From SAR202 cluster bacterium Casp-Chloro-G2 (GTDB lineage Bacteria; Chloroflexota; Dehalococcoidia; Lucifugimonadales; UBA3495), in contig MUCI01000009.1 of the NCBI GenBank assembly GCA_002816575.1, forward strand, positions 1 through 64,000: a stretch of 64,000 nt of DNA, written 5' to 3'. Position numbers and translations under genes: made by a program. The notes under the pieces are model-generated. The model was not told the origin of the DNA, ran no database searches, and saw nothing but the letters and a program-made list of their open reading frames with translations. Within the stretch, counting starts at the first letter, position 1. Every line of letters begins with the position of its first letter. Positions 46,843 through 54,690 of this stretch are shown piece by piece.

Positions 46843-47040
46843 ATGGTACAGGTGTTTCGGCAGTCCATAGCAAACAGAGAGTCTTCCCGATGGCTTCCCG
46901 CGGTGTTGGCGGCAACCGTCGCCTTGTATTTCATCGGCTACGTCGACGGCACGGCCCAGGGAGCGTTCTTGGGCGGCAACATGGCGGTTGTCCATGAGGT
47001 CTTCCACCACGCCCGCCACGTTGCCTTCATGTGCCACTAG
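46843..47040 (+). CDS. cbtB: Cobalt transporter small subunit CbtB
   Basis: A 65-residue protein with one membrane helix (WLPAVLAATVALYFIGYVDG) and the diagnostic C-terminal motif HEVFHHARHVAFMCH, whose His and Cys residues are proposed to bind cobalt. GAGGGGG precedes the ATG. CbtB acts with the five-helix CbtA encoded downstream; in other bacteria the pair is commonly controlled by B12 riboswitches, as here. About 185 bp separate it from the riboswitch terminator. Confidence 0.92.
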   Translation: MVQVFRQSIANRESSRWLPAVLAATVALYFIGYVDGTAQGAFLGGNMAVVHEVFHHARHVAFMCH

Positions 47041-47122
47041 GCTAGGAGCCCGCTCCTAGCAGGCAACTCTAAGACCCGGCTTAAGAGAAAAATACCGCAG
47101 TCTCCGCTACGGAGACTGCGGT
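47041..47122 (+). other. Two strong hairpins in the cbtB-cbtA spacer
   Basis: GCTAGGAG/CTCCTAGC (47041-47060) starts right after the cbtB stop. A perfect 13-bp stem, ACCGCAGTCTCCG (47094-47106) with CGGAGACTGCGGT (47110-47122), follows. Neither has a good T run, so they may mark mRNA processing or partial termination, lowering cbtA relative to cbtB. The remaining 210 bp to cbtA show no gene. Confidence 0.55.
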
Positions 47123-47332
47123 TCTAATCAACCCGCCTCCTCCCCAGCCCCGCGCTTCAACTTAGCCGTTTCTCACCCGGCGCTGTATGGCCTCGCACTG
47201 CAGTTTCGCGTATCTCATCGCCCCCAAAACGATGTCCCGCCGCGGCTTCGCGATCCACGGACAGGGCTTCTAAACAGATTTTCTCCAAACGGACTTTCAT
47301 GGACTTTCAACGCATGTCAGGGAGGGGCAATC

Positions 47333-48103
47333 ATGCCTAGAATATTGATCATTGGGCTGGTGGCGGGCCTATTCGCCGGCCTGCTGGTGGGCGGGTTTCA
47401 CAACCTGTTCACCGTGCCCGTCATCGAACGGGCCATAGATTTCGAAGAAGCACAGTCTGCATCGGCGAATCCCAATGCCCCGGAAGAAGACCCGCTGGTC
47501 TCCCTGGGGGCGCAACGGTGGGGAATGGCGGCCGGGACCGGCATCTACGGCGCCATCCTTGGCGTGGTCTTCGCCGCCGCCGTCACCGTACTCCGCAAGG
47601 TAGTCCCAGATTGGAAGCCCTTGGCCATCGCCGTCACCGCGGCCGCCTTGGGATTCTGGGCCTTGTCTTTGTTCCCGTTCATCCGGTACCCGCTGAATCC
47701 GCCCGGTGTGGGCGAGTCCGACACCCTCACCTACCGGCAGGGTCTGCAGACCATGTTCATGATTCTGTCGGTACTAGGCGTCGGGGTATTGCTGTTTGGC
47801 CTGCGTGAGATCAACGGTCGGTTCCAAGAAACTAGCAAGCGGGTCAAAATGTACGGCGCTGCCGGGCTGGCCTACGTTGTCTTCGCGGTAATCATGTACT
47901 TCGCCCACCCGGCCAATCCAGACCCGGTGGAGATGCCCATCGACCTCCTGGAACTGTTCCGCACGCTGACGATGGTCGGGCAATTCCTGACCTGGGCCAT
48001 GATGGCCGGACTGGCAACCGCCGGCATGTATTGGTATCAACGCCGCGATGCGAAGGCGGGCAACCGCTTCGATCCGGTGACCGGAGCGCCCGTAAGCCTG
48101 TGA
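47333..48103 (+). CDS. cbtA: Cobalt transporter CbtA
   Basis: A 256-residue integral membrane protein with five or so helices. ILIIGLVAGLFAGLLVGGFHNLF is the first, and the loop has PVIERAIDFEEA, usual for CbtA. SLFPFIRYPLNPPGVGESDTLTYR is the conserved central segment. It imports cobalt with CbtB, energy source unclear. GGGAGGGG lies before the ATG. Its last codons overlap the ChlID start (GTGA), so the transporter and chelatase subunit are translationally coupled. Confidence 0.92.
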   Translation: MPRILIIGLVAGLFAGLLVGGFHNLFTVPVIERAIDFEEAQSASANPNAPEEDPLVSLGAQRWGMAAGTGIYGAILGVVFAAAVTVLRKVVPDWKPLAIAVTAAALGFWALSLFPFIRYPLNPPGVGESDTLTYRQGLQTMFMILSVLGVGVLLFGLREINGRFQETSKRVKMYGAAGLAYVVFAVIMYFAHPANPDPVEMPIDLLELFRTLTMVGQFLTWAMMAGLATAGMYWYQRRDAKAGNRFDPVTGAPVSL

Positions 48104-50274
48104 CCAGATCAAGCACGACAACCACCAGTGAGAACCCCGGAAATAAAAATCCCGGCAATAAAAACCCCGGCAATAAAAACCCCGGCGGAAACGCCGGCAG
48201 AATCCCAGAGTCCCGGTTTCCGTTCACGGCCATCGTAGGTCAAACGGCCATGAAACGAGCGCTGCTCCTGAACGCCGTCAACCCGAAGATCGGCGGCGTT
48301 CTGGTGCGCGGCAAGAAGGGCACCGCCAAGTCCACGGCGGTCCGTTCTCTGGCTGCGCTATTGCCCGAGGTAACCGTGGTCCAGGGCTGCCCCTACAACT
48401 GCAGTCCGGAAGAACGCCAGGGGCTGTGCAACCGCTGTGAGCCGATCGACACCGACGCCGCAACCGTCGTTCGCCAGATCCCGATCGTGGACCTGCCGGT
48501 TGGCGCGACGGAGGACAGGCTGGTGGGGTCTCTGGACATCGAGGAGGCCATCAAAACGGGAAACCGGGTCTTTGAGCCGGGCCTCATCGCAGCGACGCAC
48601 CGGGGCATTCTCTACATCGACGAAGTTAACCTGCTCAACGACCACCTGGTGGACATTCTGCTGGACGCCGCCGCCATGGGCCGCAACTATGTGGAGCGGG
48701 AGGGTATCTCGGTGACCCATCGTTCGGAGTTTATCCTGGTGGGCACGATGAACCCGGAAGAAGGCGACCTCCGGCCCCAACTGCTGGACCGCTTCGGACT
48801 GGCGGTTGAAGTCGACGGGCGGTTCTCCCCCGAGGAACGCCAAGAGGTGGTGAAGCGCCGCATCGCCTACGAGGCCGACCCCCAGGCGTTCATGGCCCGG
48901 TGGCAGCAGCCGGAGCAGGAGGAACGGCAGCGGGTGCTGCGGAGCCAGCAGTTGCTGCCCCAGGTGGTTGTCAGCGATGACATCTTGTCCCTGATCACAT
49001 CCATCTGCGCCGAATACGATATCGACGGCATGCGCGGCGATATCGTCATGTACAAGACAGCCAGCACCATCGCCGCCTACGAGCAGCGGACGGAAGTCAA
49101 CGCCGAGGACGTGCGCGAGGCCGCCAACCTGGCCCTGCTTCACCGCCAGCGCCGGCAGCCCTTCCAGCAGCCCAATCTGGAGACCAGCCAGCTCGACTCA
49201 ATGGTGGACGACTTTCAGAGTCAGGACCGCCAACGCGAATCGCAAGACCAGGCCGGGGATAACGATCAAGGAGAGGGCGATTCCGAGCCCTCGGATTTAA
49301 GACCGGAAGATTTAGAGTCACCGGACCCCGAATCACCTGAGCCCCAGGACCCCGACGCCGAACCGGACAATCCGGGATTCGGGCTGCCCCAGAATGAGCA
49401 GTTCGAAGTGGGCGACCCCTATGCGGTGCGGTCTCTCGACCTGAAGCCTCCAGACCAACGCTCCCGCCGCGCCTCGGGCCGCCGTAACGTCACCATCAGC
49501 GACTCCTCCGCCGGGCGGTACGTCCGCTCCCGCCAACCGGAGGGCAAGGCGACCGGGCTGGCCTTGGACGCCACCCTGCGCGCCGCCGCACCGCACCAAC
49601 TGGGCCGCCGGTCATCGTCCCAATCAGCCAACGCCGTGCTGGTCGAGCCCCAGGATATCCGCGATAAGGTCAGGGAGAACAAGGCGGGCAGCCTGGTGCT
49701 GTTCGTGGTTGATGCCAGCGGCTCCATGGGCGCTCAGCGGCGCATGGTGGCGGTCAAGGGGGCGATCATGTCCCTCTTGCTGGACGCCTACCAGCGGCGC
49801 GACCGGGTGGGACTGATCTCATTTCGCGGGACACAGTCCAGTCTGCTGCTGCCGCCCACCAACAGCGTCGACCTGGCCCAGGTCCACCTGAAAGACATGC
49901 CCACGGGAGGCCGAACTCCGCTCAGCGCCGGTCTGTTCAAAGCGTTGGAGATCGTCGAGACGGAACGCATCAAGGACCGGGACGTCATGCCCCTGCTGGT
50001 GCTGCTGTCCGATGGCCGGGGCAACGTGGCCCAAGGCCAAGACTCGCCCTTGGACGAAGCGTCGGTGGCGGCTGGGATCATCGGCGAGGGCAAGATCCCG
50101 TCGGTGGTGGTGGACACCGAGTCCGGGTTCATCAAGCTGGGCATGATACAGCCGATAGCCACGGCCATGGGCGCCCAATACCTGAAGCTGGAAGACCTGA
50201 GGGCCGACAACCTGGCGGAGGCGGTGCGGCTCAACATGCCCATTATCGGCGAGGCCCCGCCCCACGTTAACTAG
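48100..50274 (+). CDS. ChlI-ChlD fusion: ATPase subunit of the cobaltochelatase
   Basis: A 724-residue protein. The N-terminus has tandem NPGNK repeats. The AAA+ ATPase domain shows Walker A GKKGTAKST (72-80), Walker B ILYIDEVN (170-177), and a Cys cluster CPYNCSPEERQGLCNRC (97-113). An acidic/Pro-rich linker (about 365-427) leads to a C-terminal von Willebrand A domain with MIDAS DASGS (538-542) and FRGTQSSLLLPPT. This is the I and D subunits of magnesium chelatase in one chain, as found with CobN in organisms lacking CobST. The GTG start overlaps cbtA by four bases; an upstream in-frame extension overlaps cbtA and is unlikely. Confidence 0.92.
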   Translation: MTRSSTTTTSENPGNKNPGNKNPGNKNPGGNAGRIPESRFPFTAIVGQTAMKRALLLNAVNPKIGGVLVRGKKGTAKSTAVRSLAALLPEVTVVQGCPYNCSPEERQGLCNRCEPIDTDAATVVRQIPIVDLPVGATEDRLVGSLDIEEAIKTGNRVFEPGLIAATHRGILYIDEVNLLNDHLVDILLDAAAMGRNYVEREGISVTHRSEFILVGTMNPEEGDLRPQLLDRFGLAVEVDGRFSPEERQEVVKRRIAYEADPQAFMARWQQPEQEERQRVLRSQQLLPQVVVSDDILSLITSICAEYDIDGMRGDIVMYKTASTIAAYEQRTEVNAEDVREAANLALLHRQRRQPFQQPNLETSQLDSMVDDFQSQDRQRESQDQAGDNDQGEGDSEPSDLRPEDLESPDPESPEPQDPDAEPDNPGFGLPQNEQFEVGDPYAVRSLDLKPPDQRSRRASGRRNVTISDSSAGRYVRSRQPEGKATGLALDATLRAAAPHQLGRRSSSQSANAVLVEPQDIRDKVRENKAGSLVLFVVDASGSMGAQRRMVAVKGAIMSLLLDAYQRRDRVGLISFRGTQSSLLLPPTNSVDLAQVHLKDMPTGGRTPLSAGLFKALEIVETERIKDRDVMPLLVLLSDGRGNVAQGQDSPLDEASVAAGIIGEGKIPSVVVDTESGFIKLGMIQPIATAMGAQYLKLEDLRADNLAEAVRLNMPIIGEAPPHVN
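48133..48189 (+). repeat. 15-bp coding tandem repeat at the ChlID N-terminus
   Basis: Three full units (48133-48147, 48148-48162, 48163-48177) close to AACCCCGGCAATAAA plus a 12-bp partial (48178-48189), encoding NPGNK repeats. The length is a multiple of three, so unit gain or loss keeps the frame. Confidence 0.85.
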
Positions 50275-50402
50275 CGGTCAGGACTGTGCGGTCGGGATCC
50301 AGCCTGGTTCGAGTTGGCAGGCGGCCCTTCGAGGGCTTGCTCCCAGTTGATGCGGCATTGCCGTCCCGTTTACATCGCCCACCGGACTTGGTAATCTCGA
50401 CT

Positions 50403-50434
50403 GTGGCCCGATTACCGGCCACTATCCCTTTTTT
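50403..50434 (+). terminator. Possible terminator after ChlID
   Basis: GTGGCC (50403-50408) with GGCCAC (50417-50422), then six T at 50429-50434. The 6-nt gap between stem and T run weakens the call. It lies in the 204-bp spacer before glyS, which shows no other clear feature. Confidence 0.35.
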
Positions 50435-50478
50435 ACTTAATGCGGCTGCGCCGCCCCGCCACCCCAGGAGGTACCCGT

Positions 50479-52005
50479 TTGGCCCGCAACATGCTCTATG
50501 CCGACATGGACAAGATGCTTTCTCTGTCCAAGCGCCGGGGATTCATCTTTCAAAGCTCGGAGATCTATGGGGGCCTGGGTTCCACCTGGGACTACGGCCC
50601 CTTGGGCGTGGAGCTGAAACGCAATGTCAAAGAGGCCTGGTGGCAGGCCGTGATCGCCCAGCGCGACGACATGGTGGGCCTGGACGCCGCCATCCTGATG
50701 CATCCCAAGACCTGGGTCGCCAGCGGCCACGTGGAGAACTTCTCCGACCCCTTGGTTGAATGCGGAAATTGTCGGCATCGGTTCCGACTTGACCATCTAA
50801 CTTATGGCCACGCCTGGCTCGAGAACGGCGCCTCTGTAGAATTGAGTTTAGACGGAGCGTCAAATGACGACGTTGAGAAAGCGTTAAGAGAAAGAGCCGG
50901 GAGGATTGGTTCACCGATCTCAATCTCCAGGGAACTTGTAATATTGCCAGTGGTAGGTGGTTCACGAGCTGATCCAGTCACTAGCGTTCCGTGCCCGATA
51001 TGCGAACAACGCGAACTGACCCCGCCGCGCCGGTTCAACCTGATGTTCAAGACCTTCATGGGGCCGGTGGAAGACACGGCCAACGAGGTGTTCCTGCGAC
51101 CGGAGACGGCCCAGGGCATCTTCGTCAATTTCAAGAACGTTTTGGACTCGACCCGCAAGAAGCTGCCCTTCGGCATCGGCCAGATCGGCAAGTCATTCCG
51201 GAACGAGATCACCCCCGGCAACTTCACTTTTAGAACCAGAGAGTTCGAGCAGATGGAAGCCGAGTTCTTCGTTAAGCCGGGCGAAGACGTGGAATGGCTG
51301 GACCGGTGGGTCCAACACCGCTTCCAGTGGTACATCGGCCTGGGCATTCGGAAGGAAAACCTGCGTCTGCGCGAGCATGGTCCCGATGAACTGGCCCACT
51401 ACGCCAAGGCCTGTTACGACATCGAATACCGCTTTCCCTGGGGCTGGGCCGAACTGGAGGGCATCGCCAACCGCGCCGACTTCGACCTGCGGCAACACCA
51501 AGACGCCAGCGGGCAGGACATGACCTACTTCGACGATGCGGCGGCCGAGGGCGAGGAGCCTCGCTACCTCCCCTACGTCATCGAGCCGTCGGGCGGCGTT
51601 GACCGGGCCACCTTGGCCTTCTGGCTGGACGCCTATGACGAAGAACCCGACGGCCCGATTGAAAAGGGAGCCGTGAGGGTGGTCTCCCACATCCACCGGG
51701 ACCTGGCGCCCATCACCGTGGCGGCGCTGCCCCTGAGCCGTAACGAGAAGCTGCTGCCCACCGCCCGCCGGGTCTACGACACGCTCCGCAAGCACTTCCG
51801 GACGCAGTACGACGACGCCCAGAGCATCGGCCGCCGCTACCGGCGCCAGGACGAGATCGGCACGCCCTACTGCGTGACCATCGATTTCGACACCATCGAC
51901 GACGGCCAGGTGACCATCCGGGACCGGGACTCGATGCACCAGGCCAGGGTCCCCATCTCCCAGTTGGTGGACATCCTGAAAGACAAGATCGAACACGCCT
52001 GGTAG
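50479..52005 (+). CDS. glyS: Glycyl-tRNA synthetase (single-chain, dimeric type)
   Basis: A 508-residue class II synthetase of the alpha2 type. YGPLGVELKRNVKEAWW, FLRPETAQGIFVNFKN, motif 2 SFRNEITPGNFTFRTREFEQMEAEFF region and the C-terminal anticodon-binding domain (LPLSRNEKLLPTARRVYDTL) are clear. Two Cys pairs (ECGNCRHRF and PCPICEQ) flank an insertion that probably binds zinc. The DNA of that insertion (about 50755-50995) is near 50% G+C against about 65% nearby. The TTG start with AGGAGG at 7 nt is preferred over a longer frame. Confidence 0.94.
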   Translation: MARNMLYADMDKMLSLSKRRGFIFQSSEIYGGLGSTWDYGPLGVELKRNVKEAWWQAVIAQRDDMVGLDAAILMHPKTWVASGHVENFSDPLVECGNCRHRFRLDHLTYGHAWLENGASVELSLDGASNDDVEKALRERAGRIGSPISISRELVILPVVGGSRADPVTSVPCPICEQRELTPPRRFNLMFKTFMGPVEDTANEVFLRPETAQGIFVNFKNVLDSTRKKLPFGIGQIGKSFRNEITPGNFTFRTREFEQMEAEFFVKPGEDVEWLDRWVQHRFQWYIGLGIRKENLRLREHGPDELAHYAKACYDIEYRFPWGWAELEGIANRADFDLRQHQDASGQDMTYFDDAAAEGEEPRYLPYVIEPSGGVDRATLAFWLDAYDEEPDGPIEKGAVRVVSHIHRDLAPITVAALPLSRNEKLLPTARRVYDTLRKHFRTQYDDAQSIGRRYRRQDEIGTPYCVTIDFDTIDDGQVTIRDRDSMHQARVPISQLVDILKDKIEHAW

Positions 52006-52049
52006 GCGGCGAAATGGCGTTTCTTTGAACCGGCTGAAGATAATCTCTT

Positions 52050-52829
52050 ATGCCTCCTAATCTTGTCGCCGCTACCGTCCGGCAGGGGTTGTTCACCCGC
52101 ATCGTGGGCCGGCGGCTGCTGTATTACCCGGAGCTTGCTTCCACCATGGATGAGGCCGCCAAGCTGGGCGAGGGCGACGCCGATGAGGGCGCGGTGGTGG
52201 TGGCCGAGGTGCAGACCGCCGGCCGGGGTCGCCGTGGGCGCAGTTGGGTATCCCAACCCGGCAATTTGCTCGTGTCGGTCCTGTTCCGTCCCTCTTTGGA
52301 AGTCCTGCCGTTCATCAGTATTATCGGCGGGGTCGCCGCCGCCAGGGCTGTGCGCAAAGTGACCGGACTGGAACCCAAGATCAAATGGCCCAACGACCTG
52401 CTGATCAGCGGACGCAAGGCCGCCGGCATACTGGCCGAGAGCGCGGTCGCCGGGGATACCGTATGGTATGCTGTGCTCGGTCTAGGCATGAATGTGAGCC
52501 TGGACACCAGCCAGACGGCGGAGATTTCGTCCTTCGCGGTCAGCGTCAACGCGGCTGCCGGAAGGGAGGTCCCACGGGAAGATTTGCTTCGGCAGTTCCT
52601 GATGGACCTGGACGCCCTTTACCTGGCGCTCGGCCAAGGAGATTCACCCATCGCTGAGTGGCAGGACCTGTTGGAAACCACCGGGCAGCGGGTGACTGCA
52701 ACCTGGGCCGACGACTCGTACACCGGCTTGGCCGAAGGCACTGACGAGTTGGGTAATCTGCTGCTGCGCCAGGACGATGGCGTTCTGCTGACCCTGACCG
52801 CCGGGGACGTAACGCTGAGCGGGCGATAA
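52050..52829 (+). CDS. birA: Biotin-[acetyl-CoA-carboxylase] ligase, without DNA-binding domain
   Basis: A 259-residue biotin-protein ligase that activates biotin as biotinyl-AMP and attaches it to carrier-protein lysine. The adenylate loop GRGRRGRSWVS, GNLLVSVLF and the KIKWPNDLL segment with the catalytic Lys are present, and VLGLGMNVS follows. There is no N-terminal helix-turn-helix, so this is a monofunctional ligase without repressor role. No biotin or carboxylase genes are nearby. Confidence 0.92.
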   Translation: MPPNLVAATVRQGLFTRIVGRRLLYYPELASTMDEAAKLGEGDADEGAVVVAEVQTAGRGRRGRSWVSQPGNLLVSVLFRPSLEVLPFISIIGGVAAARAVRKVTGLEPKIKWPNDLLISGRKAAGILAESAVAGDTVWYAVLGLGMNVSLDTSQTAEISSFAVSVNAAAGREVPREDLLRQFLMDLDALYLALGQGDSPIAEWQDLLETTGQRVTATWADDSYTGLAEGTDELGNLLLRQDDGVLLTLTAGDVTLSGR

Positions 52830-52897
52830 TCGCCTTGGTTCCTGGCCCGGTTTTGCCGCAATCAAATCGCCGCCACAATTAGCTATCAGAGGAACAG

Positions 52898-53704
52898 ATG
52901 CTGGAATCACTTAGCCTGGATGGAACATCGGTTGTCATAACCGGCGGGGGCACCGGACTGGGCCGGGCCATGGTCCGGGACATGGCCCGCGCCGGCGCCA
53001 ACCTGGTCATCGCCGGCCGCCGCACGGGTCCCATCGAAGAGGCCGCCGCCGAGGCCATCAGCCTGGGCGTGGATGCAACTTCGGTGGCAACGGATGTGAC
53101 CGACTCCGCACAGGTGGCAAACCTGATGCAGACCTGCCTGGACCGCTTCGGCAAGATCGACGTCCTGCTGAATAACGCCGGGGCAGTGTCGGACAACGTC
53201 CGGAAGCCCATCTGGGAGCATACCGACGAGGAATGGGACCGCATCATGCGGGTAAACCTCACCGGCGCTTTCTACTGCGCCCGCGAGGTGTCCCAGACCA
53301 TGGTGACCCAGGAACACGGCAAGATCATCAACGTGGCTTCCGGGTTCGGCCTGCGGGGCGGCCGCGAGATCTATATGTACTGCTGCAGCAAGGGCGGCAT
53401 GATCCAGCTCAGCCGGGTCCTGTCATTCAATCTGGCCCGGTACGGTATCACGGCCAACACCATAGTACCCGGCTTCGTGCCCACCGGCGCCACCGACACC
53501 ATGGCCGCCAGCCTGCCGAGGGGCGGCGAATTCCTGCCCAACGGCAAGCTGGGCAAGCCCGCCGACTTTGGCCCCTTGGCCGTCTACCTGGCTTCGGCGG
53601 CGTCGGACTACATGACCGGGGAGATGTTCATCGCCGACGGCGGCGGCTTGGCTGCCGGCATCACGCCCACCGGCCACGCTCCGGTCATCGCTCTGGAAGC
53701 CTAA
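52898..53704 (+). CDS. Short-chain dehydrogenase/reductase, complete active site
   Basis: A 268-residue classical SDR. The cofactor loop TGGGTGLG (15-22), NNAG (92-95), Ser148 in NVASGFG, and the catalytic Tyr161-x3-Lys165 in YCCSK are all present. Arg41/Arg42 after the second strand suggest NADPH. MGRAM-type helix and the end MFIADGGG are normal. It oxidises or reduces an alcohol/ketone that cannot be named. A related but degenerate SDR follows 61 bp downstream. Confidence 0.9.
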   Translation: MLESLSLDGTSVVITGGGTGLGRAMVRDMARAGANLVIAGRRTGPIEEAAAEAISLGVDATSVATDVTDSAQVANLMQTCLDRFGKIDVLLNNAGAVSDNVRKPIWEHTDEEWDRIMRVNLTGAFYCAREVSQTMVTQEHGKIINVASGFGLRGGREIYMYCCSKGGMIQLSRVLSFNLARYGITANTIVPGFVPTGATDTMAASLPRGGEFLPNGKLGKPADFGPLAVYLASAASDYMTGEMFIADGGGLAAGITPTGHAPVIALEA

Positions 53705-53765
53705 CCAGCAACTTTTAGACCAAGTCTGGGGCCCAAACAACGGCCCCGGTTTCAGGAGAGAATCA

Positions 53766-54533
53766 ATGCCGGTCCTACCCGAGTACGACCTATCCGGCAA
53801 GACGGCCATCTTGGCGACCTCAGGCGGGGGTGAGGCTCCCTTCCTGGCCCAGGCCCTGGTTGAGGGCGGCGCCAGCGTGTTCGCCGTGGCCCGCACTCAG
53901 GCGCTTCTCGACGCCGTGCTTGGCTCACTGCCGGCTGGTTCCAGCGGCGCGGTGATGGACGCCAACGACCCCGGCAGCGCCAAGCAGGTCATGGAGCGGT
54001 TCGACCGGGCGTACGGCGGCCAGTCCTCCGGCAAGATTGACATACTGGTTAACGACGCCCGCAGCATGTACGCCCAGGCACTGGAGCAGATCAGCGTTGA
54101 CGAGTGGGACTCCGTCCAGACCCGGAACGCCAAGGCGCCATTCCTGCTTTCCCAGCAGGTGCTGCCGCGCATGGCCAAGGCCGAGTACGGCCGGGTGGTA
54201 AACATGATCTCCGAACTGGCCGAACGGGGCATGATCAACGGCTCGGCATTTGCCGCCAGCCAGGCCTCGGTGTTGGCCCTGACCCGTTCTTTGGCGGTTG
54301 AATGGAGCCGGTTCAACATCCGGATCAACGCCATCGGCACCGGCTGGATCGACACCCAGGGGCAGACCCTGGAGGAGCAGCGGGAAGAATTGCTGGTCCG
54401 CTACATCCCCCTCCGGCGCAAGGGCAGCCCCGGCGACATCGGCCCCCTCCTCGTCTACCTGTGCTCCGAGTCCTGCGATTACTCCACCGGACAGCCGGTG
54501 TATGTCGATGGCGGCCTGAACGCCCACCCTTAG
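53766..54533 (+). CDS. SDR-fold protein with degenerate cofactor and active sites
   Basis: A 255-residue SDR paralogue; overall fold and the end GQPVYVDGG are clear. The usual TGxxxGxG loop reads TSGGGEAP, NNAG reads NDAR (96-99), and the Tyr-x3-Lys pair is replaced by Phe162-x3-Gln166 (FAASQ). Only the Ser (149, in NMISELAE) remains. It is therefore unlikely to be a normal dehydrogenase and may be a non-catalytic partner of the SDR upstream, which shares its transcript by position. GGAG precedes the ATG. The gene is intact, with no frameshift. Confidence 0.85.
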   Translation: MPVLPEYDLSGKTAILATSGGGEAPFLAQALVEGGASVFAVARTQALLDAVLGSLPAGSSGAVMDANDPGSAKQVMERFDRAYGGQSSGKIDILVNDARSMYAQALEQISVDEWDSVQTRNAKAPFLLSQQVLPRMAKAEYGRVVNMISELAERGMINGSAFAASQASVLALTRSLAVEWSRFNIRINAIGTGWIDTQGQTLEEQREELLVRYIPLRRKGSPGDIGPLLVYLCSESCDYSTGQPVYVDGGLNAHP

Positions 54534-54577
54534 CCCGGTCCGGGCCTGAACCAGCCTTTCGGGCGTCCGTTCGAATC

Positions 54578-54607
54578 TTGGATGTAACGCCTGGGCTGAT
54601 GTACAAT
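54578..54607 (+). promoter_or_regulatory. Possible promoter of the his operon
   Basis: TTGGAT (54578-54583), an 18-nt spacer and TACAAT (54602-54607) lie in the 157-bp gap before hisZ. The -35 match is poor. No attenuator with His codons was seen. Confidence 0.35.
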
Positions 54608-54690
54608 GATTCCAGCCCAAAGGCGTCTCCAATCTTTCGAGCCGCCCTTATCATTTTGACCAAGTTTTCTACCTTTCCCTGCGTAAAACA

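Noticed and set aside
48133-48189. Tandem units considered as a CRISPR or intergenic repeat
   Set aside because: Units are contiguous, 15 bp, without spacers, and lie in frame within a coding region.
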